From positions 476,966-540,965 of the forward strand of contig NZ_BBQM01000015.1 of the NCBI RefSeq assembly GCF_000876015.1: 64,000 nucleotides of DNA, in the 5' to 3' direction. The translations under genes and the position numbers were made by a program. Each line of letters starts with the position of its first letter. Positions within the stretch are counted from its first letter, which is position 1. Shown here piece after piece: positions 54,875 to 64,000 of the stretch. This DNA is from Cupriavidus basilensis (lineage in GTDB: Bacteria; Pseudomonadota; Gammaproteobacteria; Burkholderiales; Burkholderiaceae). The notes under the pieces are model-generated. The model ran no database searches. It saw only the letters and a program-made list of their open reading frames with translations, and was not told where the DNA came from.

Positions 54875-56326
54875 ATGATCCGAACCGCAGCAGACACCCC
54901 GAAGCCCGCCGGCGGCGGCCGCGTGCTGACCATCTGGACGCCCGAGGACCGGGCCTTCTGGGAGCGCGAGGGCGAGGCGATCGCCAAGCTGAACCTGTGG
55001 ATCTCGGTGCCGGCGCTGTTCCTGGCGTTCGCGATCTGGCAGTTGTGGAGCGTGGTGGCGGTCAACCTGCCGCAGCTCGGCTTCCGCTACTCGACCAACC
55101 AGCTGTTCTGGCTGGCGGCCGCGCCCGCGCTGTCGGGCGCCACGCTGCGCATCTTCTATTCCTTCATGGTGCCGCTGTTCGGCGGGCGCCGCTGGACCGC
55201 GATCTCCACCGCGTCGCTGCTGGTGCCCGCCATCGGCATCGGCATCGCGGTGCAGGACCCGTCCACCAGCTACCCGACCATGCTGCTGCTGGCGCTGCTG
55301 TGCGGGCTGGGCGGCGGCAACTTCAGCTCCAGCATGGCCAACATCAGCTTCTTCTTTCCCAAGGAGCACAAGGGCTCGGCGCTCGGCGTGAACGCGGGGC
55401 TGGGAAACCTCGGCGTCTCGGTGGTGCAGTTCCTGAGCCCGCTGGTGGTGACGGTGGGCATCCTCGGCATCTTCGGCGGCGACCCGCAGACCATCGTCGG
55501 CAAGAGCGGCCAGGCCAGCCAGGTGTGGGCGCAGAACGCCGCCTACATCTGGATTCCGTGGATCGCGCTGGCCTCGCTGGCGGCGTGGTTCTTCATGAAC
55601 GACATCGCCGACGCGCGCGCGTCGTTCGCCGCGCAGGCGGCCATCTTCCGGCGCAAGCACAACTGGCTGATGTGCGTGCTCTACCTCGGCACCTTCGGCT
55701 CGTTCATCGGCTTCGCGGCGGGCTTTCCGCTGCTGATCAAGAGCCAGTTCCCCGACATCAACCCGCTGGCCTACGCGTGGCTGGGGCCGCTGCTCGGCGC
55801 GCTGATCCGCCCGGTGGGCGGCTGGCTGGCCGACCGGCTCGGCGGCGCCTCGGTGACGCTGTGGAACTTCGCCGTGATGGCGCTGGCGGTGGTGGGGGTG
55901 CTGTATTTCCTGCCCAAGGGCGCGGGCGGCTACGCGCTCGCCGCCGGTCCGGCGCAGGGCAGCTTCACCGGCTTCTTCCTGATGTTCCTGGTGCTGTTCC
56001 TGACCACCGGCATCGGCAACGGCTCGACCTTCCGCATGATCCCGGTGATCTTCCTCAACCAGAAGCTGCGCGAGGTGGACGGCGCCGGCGAGGAGGCGCA
56101 GGCCCGCGCCATCAAGGAAGGCAATACCGAAGGGGCGGCGGCGCTGGGCTTCGCCGGGGCGCTGGGCGCCTACGGCGGCTTCTTCATCCCCAAGAGCTAC
56201 GGCACCGCCATCGCCGCGACCGGCGGGCCGGAGGCCGCGCTGTGGGTGTTCGTCGTGTTCTACCTGCTGTGCGTGGCGATCACCTGGTGGTACTACGGGC
56301 GCCGCGGCGCCGAGATGCCGTGCTGA
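54875..56326 (+). CDS. narK2: Nitrate/nitrite antiporter NarK2 (NNP family)
   Basis: Second NarK transporter, 483 aa, 12-14 helices; longer N-terminus (about 30 hydrophilic residues, WTPEDRAFWEREGEAIAKLNLW) as in NarK2/NarU-like antiporters. Signature motifs are LLCGLGGGNFSSSMANISFFFPKEHKGSALG and GALGAYGGFFIPKSYG; RPVGGWLADRLGG is the cytoplasmic loop. It should exchange nitrate for the nitrite that NarGHI makes. It begins 18 bases after narK1. Confidence 0.93.
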   Translation: MIRTAADTPKPAGGGRVLTIWTPEDRAFWEREGEAIAKLNLWISVPALFLAFAIWQLWSVVAVNLPQLGFRYSTNQLFWLAAAPALSGATLRIFYSFMVPLFGGRRWTAISTASLLVPAIGIGIAVQDPSTSYPTMLLLALLCGLGGGNFSSSMANISFFFPKEHKGSALGVNAGLGNLGVSVVQFLSPLVVTVGILGIFGGDPQTIVGKSGQASQVWAQNAAYIWIPWIALASLAAWFFMNDIADARASFAAQAAIFRRKHNWLMCVLYLGTFGSFIGFAAGFPLLIKSQFPDINPLAYAWLGPLLGALIRPVGGWLADRLGGASVTLWNFAVMALAVVGVLYFLPKGAGGYALAAGPAQGSFTGFFLMFLVLFLTTGIGNGSTFRMIPVIFLNQKLREVDGAGEEAQARAIKEGNTEGAAALGFAGALGAYGGFFIPKSYGTAIAATGGPEAALWVFVVFYLLCVAITWWYYGRRGAEMPC

Positions 56327-56366
56327 GCACGCGCGCGATCCGCACAACCGAGACCGGAGCCCCGCC

Positions 56367-59300
56367 ATGAGCCATTTCCTCGACCGCCTGACCTATTTCA
56401 GCCAGACGCGCGAGCGTTTCTCCGACGGCCACGGCCAGACCACCGGCGAGGACCGCACCTGGGAGGACGCCTACCGCAACCGCTGGCAGCACGACAAGAT
56501 CGTGCGCTCCACCCACGGCACCAACTGCACCGGCTCGTGCTCGTGGAAGATCTACGTCAAGGGCGGCATCGTGACCTGGGAGACCCAGCAGACCGACTAC
56601 CCGCGCACGCGCGCCGACCTGCCCAACCACGAGCCGCGCGGCTGCGCGCGCGGCGCGAGCTATTCCTGGTACCTGTACAGCGCCAACCGCGTCAAGTACC
56701 CGATGGTGCGCGGGCGGCTGCTCAAGCACTGGCGCGCCGCGCGCGCGGTGGCCAGCAGCGCGGTGGACGCCTGGGCCGCCGTGGTCGAGGACGACGCGGC
56801 CCGCCGCGAATACCAGCAGCAGCGCGGCCTGGGCGGCTTCGTGCGCAGCACCTGGGACGAGGTCAACGAGCTGATCGCCGCGGCCAACGTGTACACCATC
56901 CGGCGGCACGGCCCGGACCGCGTGATCGGCTTCTCGCCGATCCCGGCCATGAGCATGGTCAGCTACGCCGCGGGCAGCCGCTACCTGAGCCTGATCGGCG
57001 GAGTCAGCATGAGCTTCTACGACTGGTACTGCGACCTGCCGCCGGCCAGCCCGCAGACCTGGGGCGAGCAGACCGATGTGCCGGAGAGCGCCGACTGGTA
57101 CAACGCCACCTTCCTGATCGCCTGGGGCTCCAACGTGCCGCAGACGCGCACGCCGGACGCGCATTTCTTCACCGAGGTGCGCTACAAGGGCGCCAAGGTG
57201 GTGGCGGTGACGCCGGACTACGCCGAGGTCTCCAAGCTGGCCGACCTGTGGCTGCACCCGAAGCAGGGCACCGACGCGGCGCTGGCGATGGCGATGGGCC
57301 ACGTCATCCTCAAGGAGTTCTATTTCGCGCGGCGCAGCGCCTACTTCGACGACTACGCGCGCCGCTACACGGACCTGCCCATGCTGGTCGCGCTCAAGGC
57401 GCGCACGCTGCCCGGCGGCGGCACGATCCTGGTGCCGGACCGCTACGTGCGCGCGAGCGACTTCGCCGACGGCCTGGCGCAGCAGAACCATCCCGAATGG
57501 AAGACGGTCGGCTTCGACGACCAGGGCCGGGTCGCGCTGCCGCACGGCTCGATCGGCTTTCGCTGGGGCCCGGACGGCAGGCCCGACGCCGGCCGCTGGA
57601 ACCTGGAAGACAAGGAAGCGCGCCACGGCGAGGCGGTCAGGCTCAAGCTGTCGGTGCTGGAGGACGGCGCGCAGCCGCACGAGGTCGTCGACGTGGGCTT
57701 TCCGTATTTCGGCGGCATCGACACGCCCAACTTCACCGCCAGCAAGACCGCCGGCGACGTGATCGCGCGGCGCGTGCCGGCGGTGCGGCTGGCATTGCGC
57801 GAGGAAGGCGGGCAGGGCGGGACGCTGGTGGCCACGGTGTTCGACCTGCTCGCGGCCAACTACGGCGTGGCGCGCGGGCTGCCGGGCGAGCAGCCGGGCA
57901 CGGCCGCCACCGGAGGCTACGACGACGATGCGCCCTACACCCCGGCCTGGCAGGAGCGCATCACCGGCGTGCCGCGCCAGCAGGCCATCGCGGTGGCGCG
58001 GCAGTTCGCCGAGAACGCCGACAAGACCCGCGGCAAGTCGATGGTCATCATCGGCGCGGCCATGAACCACTGGTATCACTGCGACATGAACTACCGCGGC
58101 ATCATCAACATGCTGATGCTGTGCGGCTGCATCGGCCAGAGCGGCGGCGGCTGGGCGCACTACGTGGGCCAGGAAAAGCTGCGCCCGCAGACCGGCTGGA
58201 CCGCGCTGGCGTTCGCGCTGGACTGGATCCGGCCGCCGCGCCAGATGAACTCCACCAGCTTCTTCTACGCCCACACGGACCAGTGGCGCTACGAGAAGCT
58301 CGGCGTGGGCGAGATCCTCTCGCCGCTGGCCGACCCGGCCCGCCACGGCGGCTCGATGATCGACTACAACGTGCGCGCCGAGCGCATGGGCTGGCTGCCG
58401 TCGGCGCCGCAGCTGCAGACCAATCCGCTGCAGGTGCACCGCGACGCGCAGCAGCGCGGGCTGGACACGCGCGACTACGTGGTCCAGTCGCTCAACGACG
58501 GCACGCTGAAGATGAGCTGCGAGGACCCCGACCACCCGGCCAACTGGCCGCGCAACATGTTCGTGTGGCGCTCCAACCTGCTGGGCTCGTCCGGCAAGGG
58601 GCACGAATATTTCCTCAAGCACCTGCTCGGCACCAGCCACGGCGTGCAGGGCCGCGACCTGGGGCCCGACCATGCCCATCCCGAGGAAGTGCGCTGGCAC
58701 GAGCAGGCGCCCGAGGGCAAGCTCGACCTGCTGGTCACGCTCGACTTCCGCATGAGCACCACCTGCATGTACTCCGACGTGGTGCTGCCGACCGCCACCT
58801 GGTACGAGAAGAACGACCTCAACACCAGCGACATGCACCCGTTCATCCATCCGCTTTCCACCGCGGTCGACCCGGCCTGGCAGGCGCGCAGCGACTGGGA
58901 GATCTACAAGGGCCTGGCCCGGGTCTTCAGCGAGGTCTGCGCGGGCCACCTCGGCGTGGAGAAGGACGTGATGCTCACCCCGCTCATGCACGACACGCCC
59001 GCCGAGCTGGCGCAGCCGTTCGGCGTGCATGACTGGAAGAAGGGCGAATGCGAGCTGCTGCCCGGCCAGACCGCGCCGCAGATCAGCGTGGTGGAGCGCG
59101 ACTATCCCAACACCTACCGGCGCTTCACCGCGCTGGGGCCGCTGATGACCCGCATCGGCAACGGCGGCAAGGGCATCGGCTGGAACACGGAAAGCGAGGT
59201 GCGGGCGCTGGGCGAGCTCAACGGCACGGTCGACGAGCCCGGCGCCACGCAGGGCCTGCCGCGCATCGACACCGACATCGACGCCGCCGAGGTGGTGATG

Positions 59301-60170
59301 ATGCTGGCGCCCGAGACCAACGGCCACGTCGCGGTCAAGGCGTGGGAGGCGCTGGGCCGCATCACCGGGCGCGAGCATGCGCACCTGGCGCTGCACCGCG
59401 AGGACGAGAAGATCCGCTTCCGCGACATCCAGGCGCAGCCGCGCAAGATCATCTCGTCGCCGACCTGGAGCGGGCTGGAGAGCGAGAAGGTGAGCTACAA
59501 CGCGGGCTACACCAACGTGCACGAGCTGATCCCGTGGCGCACGCTGAGCGGGCGCCAGCAGTTCTACCAGGACCATCCGTGGATGCGCGATTTCGGCGAG
59601 GGGTTCGTCAGCTACCGGCCGCCGATCAACCTCAAGAACGTCGACGAGATGCGCGGCAGGAAGCCCAACGGCCACCCGGAGATCGCGCTGAATTTCATCA
59701 CCCCGCACCAGAAGTGGGGCATCCACTCGACCTACACCGACAACCTGATCATGCTCACGCTCAACCGCGGCGGGCCGGTGGTCTGGCTGTCCGAGGACGA
59801 CGCGGTGCGCGCCGGCATCGTCGACAACGACTGGGTCGAGCTGTTCAACGCCAACGGCGCCATCGCCGCGCGCGCGGTGGTGAGCCAGCGCGTCAAGCCC
59901 GGCATGGTGATGATGTACCACGCGCAGGAGAAGATCATCAACACGCCCGGCTCGGAGATCACCGGGCTGCGCGGCGGCATCCACAACTCGGTCACGCGCG
60001 TGGTGCTCAAGCCGACCCACATGATCGGCGGCTACGCGCAGTACAGCTACGGCTTCAACTACTACGGGACCATCGGCACCAACCGCGACGAGTTCGTGCT
60101 GGTGCGCAAGATGGACCGCGTCGACTGGCTCGACGAGCCCGCCCGCGCCGGCGCCCCCGGCATCGCCTGA
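56367..60170 (+). CDS. narG: Respiratory nitrate reductase alpha subunit NarG
   Basis: Catalytic subunit of the membrane-bound nitrate reductase, 1267 aa, close to E. coli NarG (1247). It reduces nitrate to nitrite at a bis-MGD molybdenum centre facing the cytoplasm. The N-terminal HGTNCTGSCSWKIYVK has the His and Cys of the FS0 iron-sulfur cluster. DVPESADWYN contains the Mo-coordinating Asp; YWHCDMNYRG-like HWYHCDMNYRGIINM and HYVGQEKLRPQTGW are conserved cofactor segments. The C-terminus has GGIHNSVTRVVLKPTHMIGGY. It is the first gene of narGHJI. Confidence 0.97.
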   Translation: MSHFLDRLTYFSQTRERFSDGHGQTTGEDRTWEDAYRNRWQHDKIVRSTHGTNCTGSCSWKIYVKGGIVTWETQQTDYPRTRADLPNHEPRGCARGASYSWYLYSANRVKYPMVRGRLLKHWRAARAVASSAVDAWAAVVEDDAARREYQQQRGLGGFVRSTWDEVNELIAAANVYTIRRHGPDRVIGFSPIPAMSMVSYAAGSRYLSLIGGVSMSFYDWYCDLPPASPQTWGEQTDVPESADWYNATFLIAWGSNVPQTRTPDAHFFTEVRYKGAKVVAVTPDYAEVSKLADLWLHPKQGTDAALAMAMGHVILKEFYFARRSAYFDDYARRYTDLPMLVALKARTLPGGGTILVPDRYVRASDFADGLAQQNHPEWKTVGFDDQGRVALPHGSIGFRWGPDGRPDAGRWNLEDKEARHGEAVRLKLSVLEDGAQPHEVVDVGFPYFGGIDTPNFTASKTAGDVIARRVPAVRLALREEGGQGGTLVATVFDLLAANYGVARGLPGEQPGTAATGGYDDDAPYTPAWQERITGVPRQQAIAVARQFAENADKTRGKSMVIIGAAMNHWYHCDMNYRGIINMLMLCGCIGQSGGGWAHYVGQEKLRPQTGWTALAFALDWIRPPRQMNSTSFFYAHTDQWRYEKLGVGEILSPLADPARHGGSMIDYNVRAERMGWLPSAPQLQTNPLQVHRDAQQRGLDTRDYVVQSLNDGTLKMSCEDPDHPANWPRNMFVWRSNLLGSSGKGHEYFLKHLLGTSHGVQGRDLGPDHAHPEEVRWHEQAPEGKLDLLVTLDFRMSTTCMYSDVVLPTATWYEKNDLNTSDMHPFIHPLSTAVDPAWQARSDWEIYKGLARVFSEVCAGHLGVEKDVMLTPLMHDTPAELAQPFGVHDWKKGECELLPGQTAPQISVVERDYPNTYRRFTALGPLMTRIGNGGKGIGWNTESEVRALGELNGTVDEPGATQGLPRIDTDIDAAEVVMMLAPETNGHVAVKAWEALGRITGREHAHLALHREDEKIRFRDIQAQPRKIISSPTWSGLESEKVSYNAGYTNVHELIPWRTLSGRQQFYQDHPWMRDFGEGFVSYRPPINLKNVDEMRGRKPNGHPEIALNFITPHQKWGIHSTYTDNLIMLTLNRGGPVVWLSEDDAVRAGIVDNDWVELFNANGAIAARAVVSQRVKPGMVMMYHAQEKIINTPGSEITGLRGGIHNSVTRVVLKPTHMIGGYAQYSYGFNYYGTIGTNRDEFVLVRKMDRVDWLDEPARAGAPGIA

Positions 60171-60187
60171 GAACGAGGAGAGCGACG

Positions 60188-61711
60188 ATGAAAGTCCGCG
60201 CCCAGATCGGCATGGTCCTCAACCTGGACAAATGCATCGGCTGCCATACCTGCTCCGTGACCTGCAAGAACGTCTGGACCAACCGCTCCGGCATGGAGTA
60301 TGCGTGGTTCAACAACGTGGAGACCAAGCCCGGCATCGGCTATCCCAAGGAATGGGAGGACCAGGCGCGCTGGAACGGCGGCTGGGTGCGCAAGGCGGAC
60401 GGCAGCATCGAGCCGCGCCAGGGCGGCAGGTGGAAGCTGCTGATGCGCATCTTCTCCAATCCCAACCTGCCGCAGATCGACGACTACTACGAGCCCTTCA
60501 CCTTCGACTACGACCACCTGCAGTCGGCACCCGAATCCGTCACGGCGCCGACCGCGCGGCCGCGCAGCCTGATCACCGGCAAGCGCATGGAGAAGATCGA
60601 GTGGGGGCCGAACTGGGAGGAGATCCTCGGCGGCGAGTTCGCCAAGCGCTCGAAGGACCGCAACTTCGACGACATCCAGAAGGAGATCTACGGGCAGTTC
60701 GAGAACACCTTCATGATGTACCTGCCGCGCCTGTGCGAGCACTGCCTGAACCCGGCCTGCGTGGCGTCCTGCCCGTCGGGGTCGATCTACAAGCGGGAAG
60801 AGGACGGCATCGTGCTGATCGACCAGGACAAGTGCCGCGGCTGGCGCATGTGCGTGTCCGGCTGCCCGTACAAGAAGATCTACTACAACTGGCAGAGCGG
60901 CAAGGCCGAGAAATGCATCTTCTGCTATCCGCGCATCGAGGCCGGCCAGCCCACGGTGTGCTCGGAGACCTGCGTGGGCCGCATCCGCTATCTCGGCGTG
61001 CTGCTCTACGACGCGGACCGCATCGAGGCGGCGGCCAGCGTGGAGCACGACCGCGATCTCTACGAGGCGCAGCTCGACATCTTCCTCGACCCGGACGACC
61101 CCAAGGTCATCGAGCAGGCGCGCGCGGACGGCGTGCCCGAGTCGTGGATGGAGGGTGCGCGCCGCAGCCCGGTCTACCGCATGGCGGTGGACTGGAAGGT
61201 CGCGCTGCCGCTGCACCCGGAGTACCGCACGCTGCCGATGGTCTGGTACGTGCCGCCGCTGTCGCCGATCACGGCCGCGGCCAACGCGGGCGAGGTCGGT
61301 ATCAACGGCGAGATTCCCGACGTGAAGCAGCTGCGCATCCCGGTCAAGTACCTCGCCAACCTGCTCACCGCGGGCGACACCACGCCGGTGGTGCGCGCGC
61401 TCGAGCGGCTGCTGGCCATGCGCGCGTACCAGCGCGACAAGCACGTGGAAGGGCGCCAGAACCTGGCGGCGCTGCAGCAGGCCGGGCTGAGCGTGGCGCA
61501 GGTCGAGCAGATGTACCAGGTGATGGCCATCGCCAACTACGAGGACCGCTTCGTCATTCCAACGGCGCACCGCGAGTACGCCGAGGACGCCTTCGACCTG
61601 CGCGGCGGCTGCGGCTTCTCGTTCGGCAACGGCTGCTCGGACGGCACCAGCGAGACCAGCCTGTTCGGCGGCAAGAAGCGGCGCACCATTCCGATCAAGG
61701 CAACCCTGTAG
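60188..61711 (+). CDS. narH: Respiratory nitrate reductase beta subunit NarH
   Basis: Electron-transfer subunit of 507 aa (E. coli 512) holding three [4Fe-4S] clusters and one [3Fe-4S] cluster that link NarI haem to NarG. Cys groups: CIGCHTCSVTCKNVW near residue 16, CEHCLNPACVASCPSG, CRGWRMCVSGCPYKK (the Trp marks the 3Fe cluster) and CIFCYPRIEAGQPTVCSETC. The GDTTPVVRALERL segment and the C-terminal GGCGFSFGNGCSDG are also NarH features. It begins 17 bases after narG. Confidence 0.97.
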   Translation: MKVRAQIGMVLNLDKCIGCHTCSVTCKNVWTNRSGMEYAWFNNVETKPGIGYPKEWEDQARWNGGWVRKADGSIEPRQGGRWKLLMRIFSNPNLPQIDDYYEPFTFDYDHLQSAPESVTAPTARPRSLITGKRMEKIEWGPNWEEILGGEFAKRSKDRNFDDIQKEIYGQFENTFMMYLPRLCEHCLNPACVASCPSGSIYKREEDGIVLIDQDKCRGWRMCVSGCPYKKIYYNWQSGKAEKCIFCYPRIEAGQPTVCSETCVGRIRYLGVLLYDADRIEAAASVEHDRDLYEAQLDIFLDPDDPKVIEQARADGVPESWMEGARRSPVYRMAVDWKVALPLHPEYRTLPMVWYVPPLSPITAAANAGEVGINGEIPDVKQLRIPVKYLANLLTAGDTTPVVRALERLLAMRAYQRDKHVEGRQNLAALQQAGLSVAQVEQMYQVMAIANYEDRFVIPTAHREYAEDAFDLRGGCGFSFGNGCSDGTSETSLFGGKKRRTIPIKATL

Positions 61712-61722
61712 GAGACGCGGCC

Positions 61723-62403
61723 ATGAAACCATTCGATGCGCGGATCTGCCTGGCGCTGGCGCGCCTGCTGGCCTACCCCGGAGACGAGCTGCGCGCGTCG
61801 CTGGCGCCGCTGCGCGACTGCATCGCGCACAGCCGCGCGCTCGGCGACGACGGGCGCGACGGCCTGCTGGCGCTGGTGGACGGCATGCGCCAGCGCGACC
61901 CCTACGAGCTGGAAGCGGGCTACGTCGACACCTTCGACCGCGGCCGCGCCACCGCGCTGCACCTGTTCGAGCACGTGCACGGCGATTCGCGCGAGCGCGG
62001 CCAGGCGCTGGTGGACCTGCTGCGGATGTACGAGGCCGCCGGCCTGGCGCTGGGCCCGGGCGAGCTGCCCGACTACCTGCCGGTGGTGCTGGAGTTCGCC
62101 GCCACCCAGCCCGCGCCCACCGCGCGCGCGTTCCTGGCCGAGATGGCGCACATCCTCAACGCCGTGCACGCGGCGCTGGCGCAGCGCCACAGCCCGTACC
62201 GGGCGGCCATCGCCGCCGTGCTGGAGTTGGCCGGCGAGCGCGTCGAGCCGGTGCGGCTGCCGCCCGAGGAGCCGCTCGACGAAGCCTGGGCCGAGCCGCC
62301 CGCCTTCGACGGCTGCGCCACGCGCGGCCAGGACAAGCCCGGCGCGCCGCAGCCCATCCATTTCGTCCGCCGCGACGGACCCGCCACCGGAGCGCGATCA
62401 TGA
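61723..62403 (+). CDS. narJ: Nitrate reductase maturation chaperone NarJ
   Basis: Cytoplasmic chaperone of 226 aa, TorD/NarJ family; binds NarG and is needed for insertion of molybdenum cofactor and the FS0 cluster and for docking to NarI. The conserved LARLLAYPGDEL near the start and YVDTFDRGRATALHLFEHVHGDSRERGQALVDLL (about residues 62-100) are diagnostic. GGAG lies eight bases before the ATG. Its stop overlaps narI by four bases. Confidence 0.95.
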   Translation: MKPFDARICLALARLLAYPGDELRASLAPLRDCIAHSRALGDDGRDGLLALVDGMRQRDPYELEAGYVDTFDRGRATALHLFEHVHGDSRERGQALVDLLRMYEAAGLALGPGELPDYLPVVLEFAATQPAPTARAFLAEMAHILNAVHAALAQRHSPYRAAIAAVLELAGERVEPVRLPPEEPLDEAWAEPPAFDGCATRGQDKPGAPQPIHFVRRDGPATGARS

Positions 62404-63146
62404 CTGCCGCCCTCGACACCTTCTTCTTCAGCCTGTATCCGTACATCTGCCTGGCCGTGTTCCTGGTCGGCAGCCTGATCCGCTTCGACCGCGACCAGTA
62501 CACGTGGAAGAGCGATTCCTCGCAGATGCTGCGCGCCGGGCAACTGCGCTGGGCCAGCAACCTGTTCCACGTCGGCGTGCTGTTCCTGTTCTTCGGGCAC
62601 CTGTTCGGCATGCTCACGCCGCACGCGGTCTACGGCCATTTCATCAGCGCCGGCGCCAAGCAGCTGCTGGCGATGGTGTCCGGCGGCGTGGCCGGCGTGC
62701 TCGGCTTCGTCGGCGTGAGCCTGCTGCTGCATCGCCGCCTGGGCGACGCGCGCATCCGCGCCACCTCGCGGCCCGGCGACATCGCCATCCTCTGGCTGCT
62801 GTGGGTGCAGCTGGCGCTGGGGCTGGGCACCATACCGCTGTCCGGCCAGCACCTGGACGGCAGCATGATGCTGGTGCTGGCCGAATGGGCGCAGCGCGTC
62901 GTGACGCTGCGCGGCGGCACGGCGGAGCTGATGCAGGGCGTGGGCTGGGTGTTCAAGCTCCACATGGTGCTGGGCATGACGGTGTTCCTGGTCTTTCCCT
63001 TCACCCGGCTGGTCCATGTCTGGAGCGGCTTCGCCTCGGTGGCCTATCTGTTCCGCCCGTATCAGGTGGTGCGCAGCCGGCGCCTGAACCTGCCGGCCGG
63101 ACAGGAACGCGGCACCCGGCGCGCGCAGCCCGGGCAATCGCATTGA
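62400..63146 (+). CDS. narI: Respiratory nitrate reductase gamma subunit NarI
   Basis: Membrane cytochrome b of 248 aa (E. coli 225) with about five helices; takes electrons from quinol and passes them through two haems b to NarH. LFHVGVLFLFFGHLFGM has the first pair of haem His residues; KLHMVLGMTVFLVFPFTRLVHVWS the second pair. The segment FDRDQYTWKSDSSQ is the conserved loop after helix 1. The last ~25 residues are a polar tail. ATGA overlap with narJ. Confidence 0.96.
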   Translation: MTAALDTFFFSLYPYICLAVFLVGSLIRFDRDQYTWKSDSSQMLRAGQLRWASNLFHVGVLFLFFGHLFGMLTPHAVYGHFISAGAKQLLAMVSGGVAGVLGFVGVSLLLHRRLGDARIRATSRPGDIAILWLLWVQLALGLGTIPLSGQHLDGSMMLVLAEWAQRVVTLRGGTAELMQGVGWVFKLHMVLGMTVFLVFPFTRLVHVWSGFASVAYLFRPYQVVRSRRLNLPAGQERGTRRAQPGQSH

Positions 63147-63156
63147 GGAGCGCGCC

Positions 63157-63963
63157 ATGACCGGGCACACATCCACGGCATTCGCCCCCGTCGCCCCCGT
63201 CGCGTCGGTGAACGGCCAGGCCCTGCACGCGCGCGGCGAGGCGCTCGCGCCCGAGACGCTGCGCCAGCGCGCCTGCACCGAACTGCTGTGCCAGGCGGCC
63301 CGGCGCGCCGGGCTGCTCGATGCGGCCGACGCCGGCACCGTCGACGGCGTGGTCAGCGAGGCGGCCAGCGCCGCGATCGAGGCCCTGCTGGAAACCGCCC
63401 TGCAGGTGCCCGAGCCCGGCGAGGAAGCGTGCCGGCGCCACCACGCCGCCAACCCCGCCGCCTACAGCCGCGGCGAGCGCGTGCTGGCGCGCCACATCCT
63501 GTTCGCGGTGACGCCCGGCATGGACGTCAACGCGCTGCGCCAGCGCGCCGAGCGCATGCTGGTGGAGGTGCGCTGCCACGCGGACCCGGAACTGGCCGGC
63601 GAGTACTTCGCCAAGGCCGCCGGCGAGTTCTCGAACTGCCCGAGCGGCGCCGAGGGCGGCGAGCTGGGCTGGCTGGAAGCGGGCGACTGCGCGCCGGAGT
63701 TCGCGCGCGAGCTGTTCGGGCACCAGGAAGTGGGCGTGCTGCCGCGGCTGGTGCACAGCCGCTTCGGCCTGCACGTGGTGGAAGTGCGCGCGCGCGAGCG
63801 CGGCGAGGCGCAGCCGTTCGAGGCGGTGCGCGCCGCGGTGGCGCTGCGGATGCGCCAGCAGGCCTACGTCACGGCGCTGCGCCAGTACCTGCGGCTGCTG
63901 GCGGGCCAGGCCGTGATCGAAGGGGTGGACCTCGACGCGGCCGACACGCCGCTCGTGCAATAG
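63157..63963 (+). CDS. PpiC-type peptidyl-prolyl cis-trans isomerase of the nar cluster
   Basis: Parvulin-fold protein of 268 aa. Residues ~118-215 form the rotamase domain: VLARHILFAVTPGMDVNALRQRAERML, then FSNCPSGAEGGELGWLEAGDCAPEFARELF and RFGLHVVEVRAR. The N-terminal part resembles NifM-like helical regions. No signal peptide is seen, so it is cytoplasmic. It begins ten bases after narI; a ppiC gene is a common fifth member of beta-proteobacterial nar operons and probably helps fold a subunit. Confidence 0.92.
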   Translation: MTGHTSTAFAPVAPVASVNGQALHARGEALAPETLRQRACTELLCQAARRAGLLDAADAGTVDGVVSEAASAAIEALLETALQVPEPGEEACRRHHAANPAAYSRGERVLARHILFAVTPGMDVNALRQRAERMLVEVRCHADPELAGEYFAKAAGEFSNCPSGAEGGELGWLEAGDCAPEFARELFGHQEVGVLPRLVHSRFGLHVVEVRARERGEAQPFEAVRAAVALRMRQQAYVTALRQYLRLLAGQAVIEGVDLDAADTPLVQ

Positions 63964-64000
63964 GGCATCCGGGTCGCCTTCAGCCACCGCTCCTCATCCA

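Noticed and set aside
53582..60020. Very long minus-strand frames across narK-narG
   Set aside because: Arg/His/Ala-rich shadow translations of GC-rich codons; narK and narG on the plus strand match their families end to end.

Overview
The DNA is GC-rich with strongly G/C-ending codons, and gene content (nar respiratory cluster with narX-narL, many LysR/GntR/FCD regulators, Liv and Dpp type ABC transporters, a GntP/PrpR-type module) points to a beta-proteobacterium of the Burkholderiaceae, most like Cupriavidus/Ralstonia. This is inferred from content and style; no rRNA or tRNA gene is present to fix it. The window reads as the accessory or secondary-replicon part of a metabolically versatile soil bacterium.

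Layout. (1) 1-12.3 kb: a peptide/opine-type ABC importer (double ATPase cut by the left edge, two permeases) on the minus strand, followed by amine and hydroxy-acid metabolism genes (FAD amine oxidase-like protein, GNAT, GhrA-like dehydrogenase, Lrp, AraC, cupin, HAD dehalogenase-like) and a Tat-exported peptide-binding protein facing a LysR gene. A 44-codon remnant of a second binding protein, keeping only its start and its tail, sits just before the permeases. (2) 12.8-17.4 kb: a LysR gene divergent from pirin, YcaC-like isochorismatase and a small monooxygenase, abutting a truncated HTH/nucleotidyltransferase pair and a broken AraC gene. (3) 17.5-25.0 kb: an IalB-like secreted protein downstream of a very large repeat-rich autotransporter interrupted by three single-base deletions. 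(4) 25.5-30.3 kb: a GntP permease and an isopropylmalate/tartrate dehydrogenase-like enzyme, divergent from a PrpR-type sigma-54 activator with a helically phased GTTGCAT array between them. (5) 30.5-32.7 kb: Old Yellow Enzyme reductase and its divergent LysR. (6) 33.0-47.8 kb: a long catabolic island: branched-chain-type ABC importer, 3-hydroxyisobutyrate-dehydrogenase-like enzyme, aldehyde dehydrogenase, GntR/FCD regulator, class III CoA-transferase, enoyl-CoA hydratase-like protein, shikimate-dehydrogenase-like protein, GMC oxidoreductase and maleylacetate-reductase-like iron alcohol dehydrogenase, with a divergent thioesterase. The substrate is not known. (7) 48.0-50.2 kb: a periplasmic binding protein and a membrane diguanylate cyclase. 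(8) 50.8-64 kb: narXL-narK1K2-narGHJI-ppiC, a complete respiratory nitrate reductase system.

How it works together. Regions 1, 4 and 6 each couple an importer with oxidoreductases and a dedicated regulator, so each looks like a self-contained uptake-and-catabolism unit. Region 8 gives anaerobic energy generation with nitrate. Signs of genome flux are frequent: a deleted binding-protein gene, truncated genes at 15.85 kb and 17.0-17.35 kb, a module with different codon style (region 4), short tandem repeats in leaders, and two oppositely oriented copies of a ~118-bp palindromic dispersed element (8.6 and 50.3 kb).
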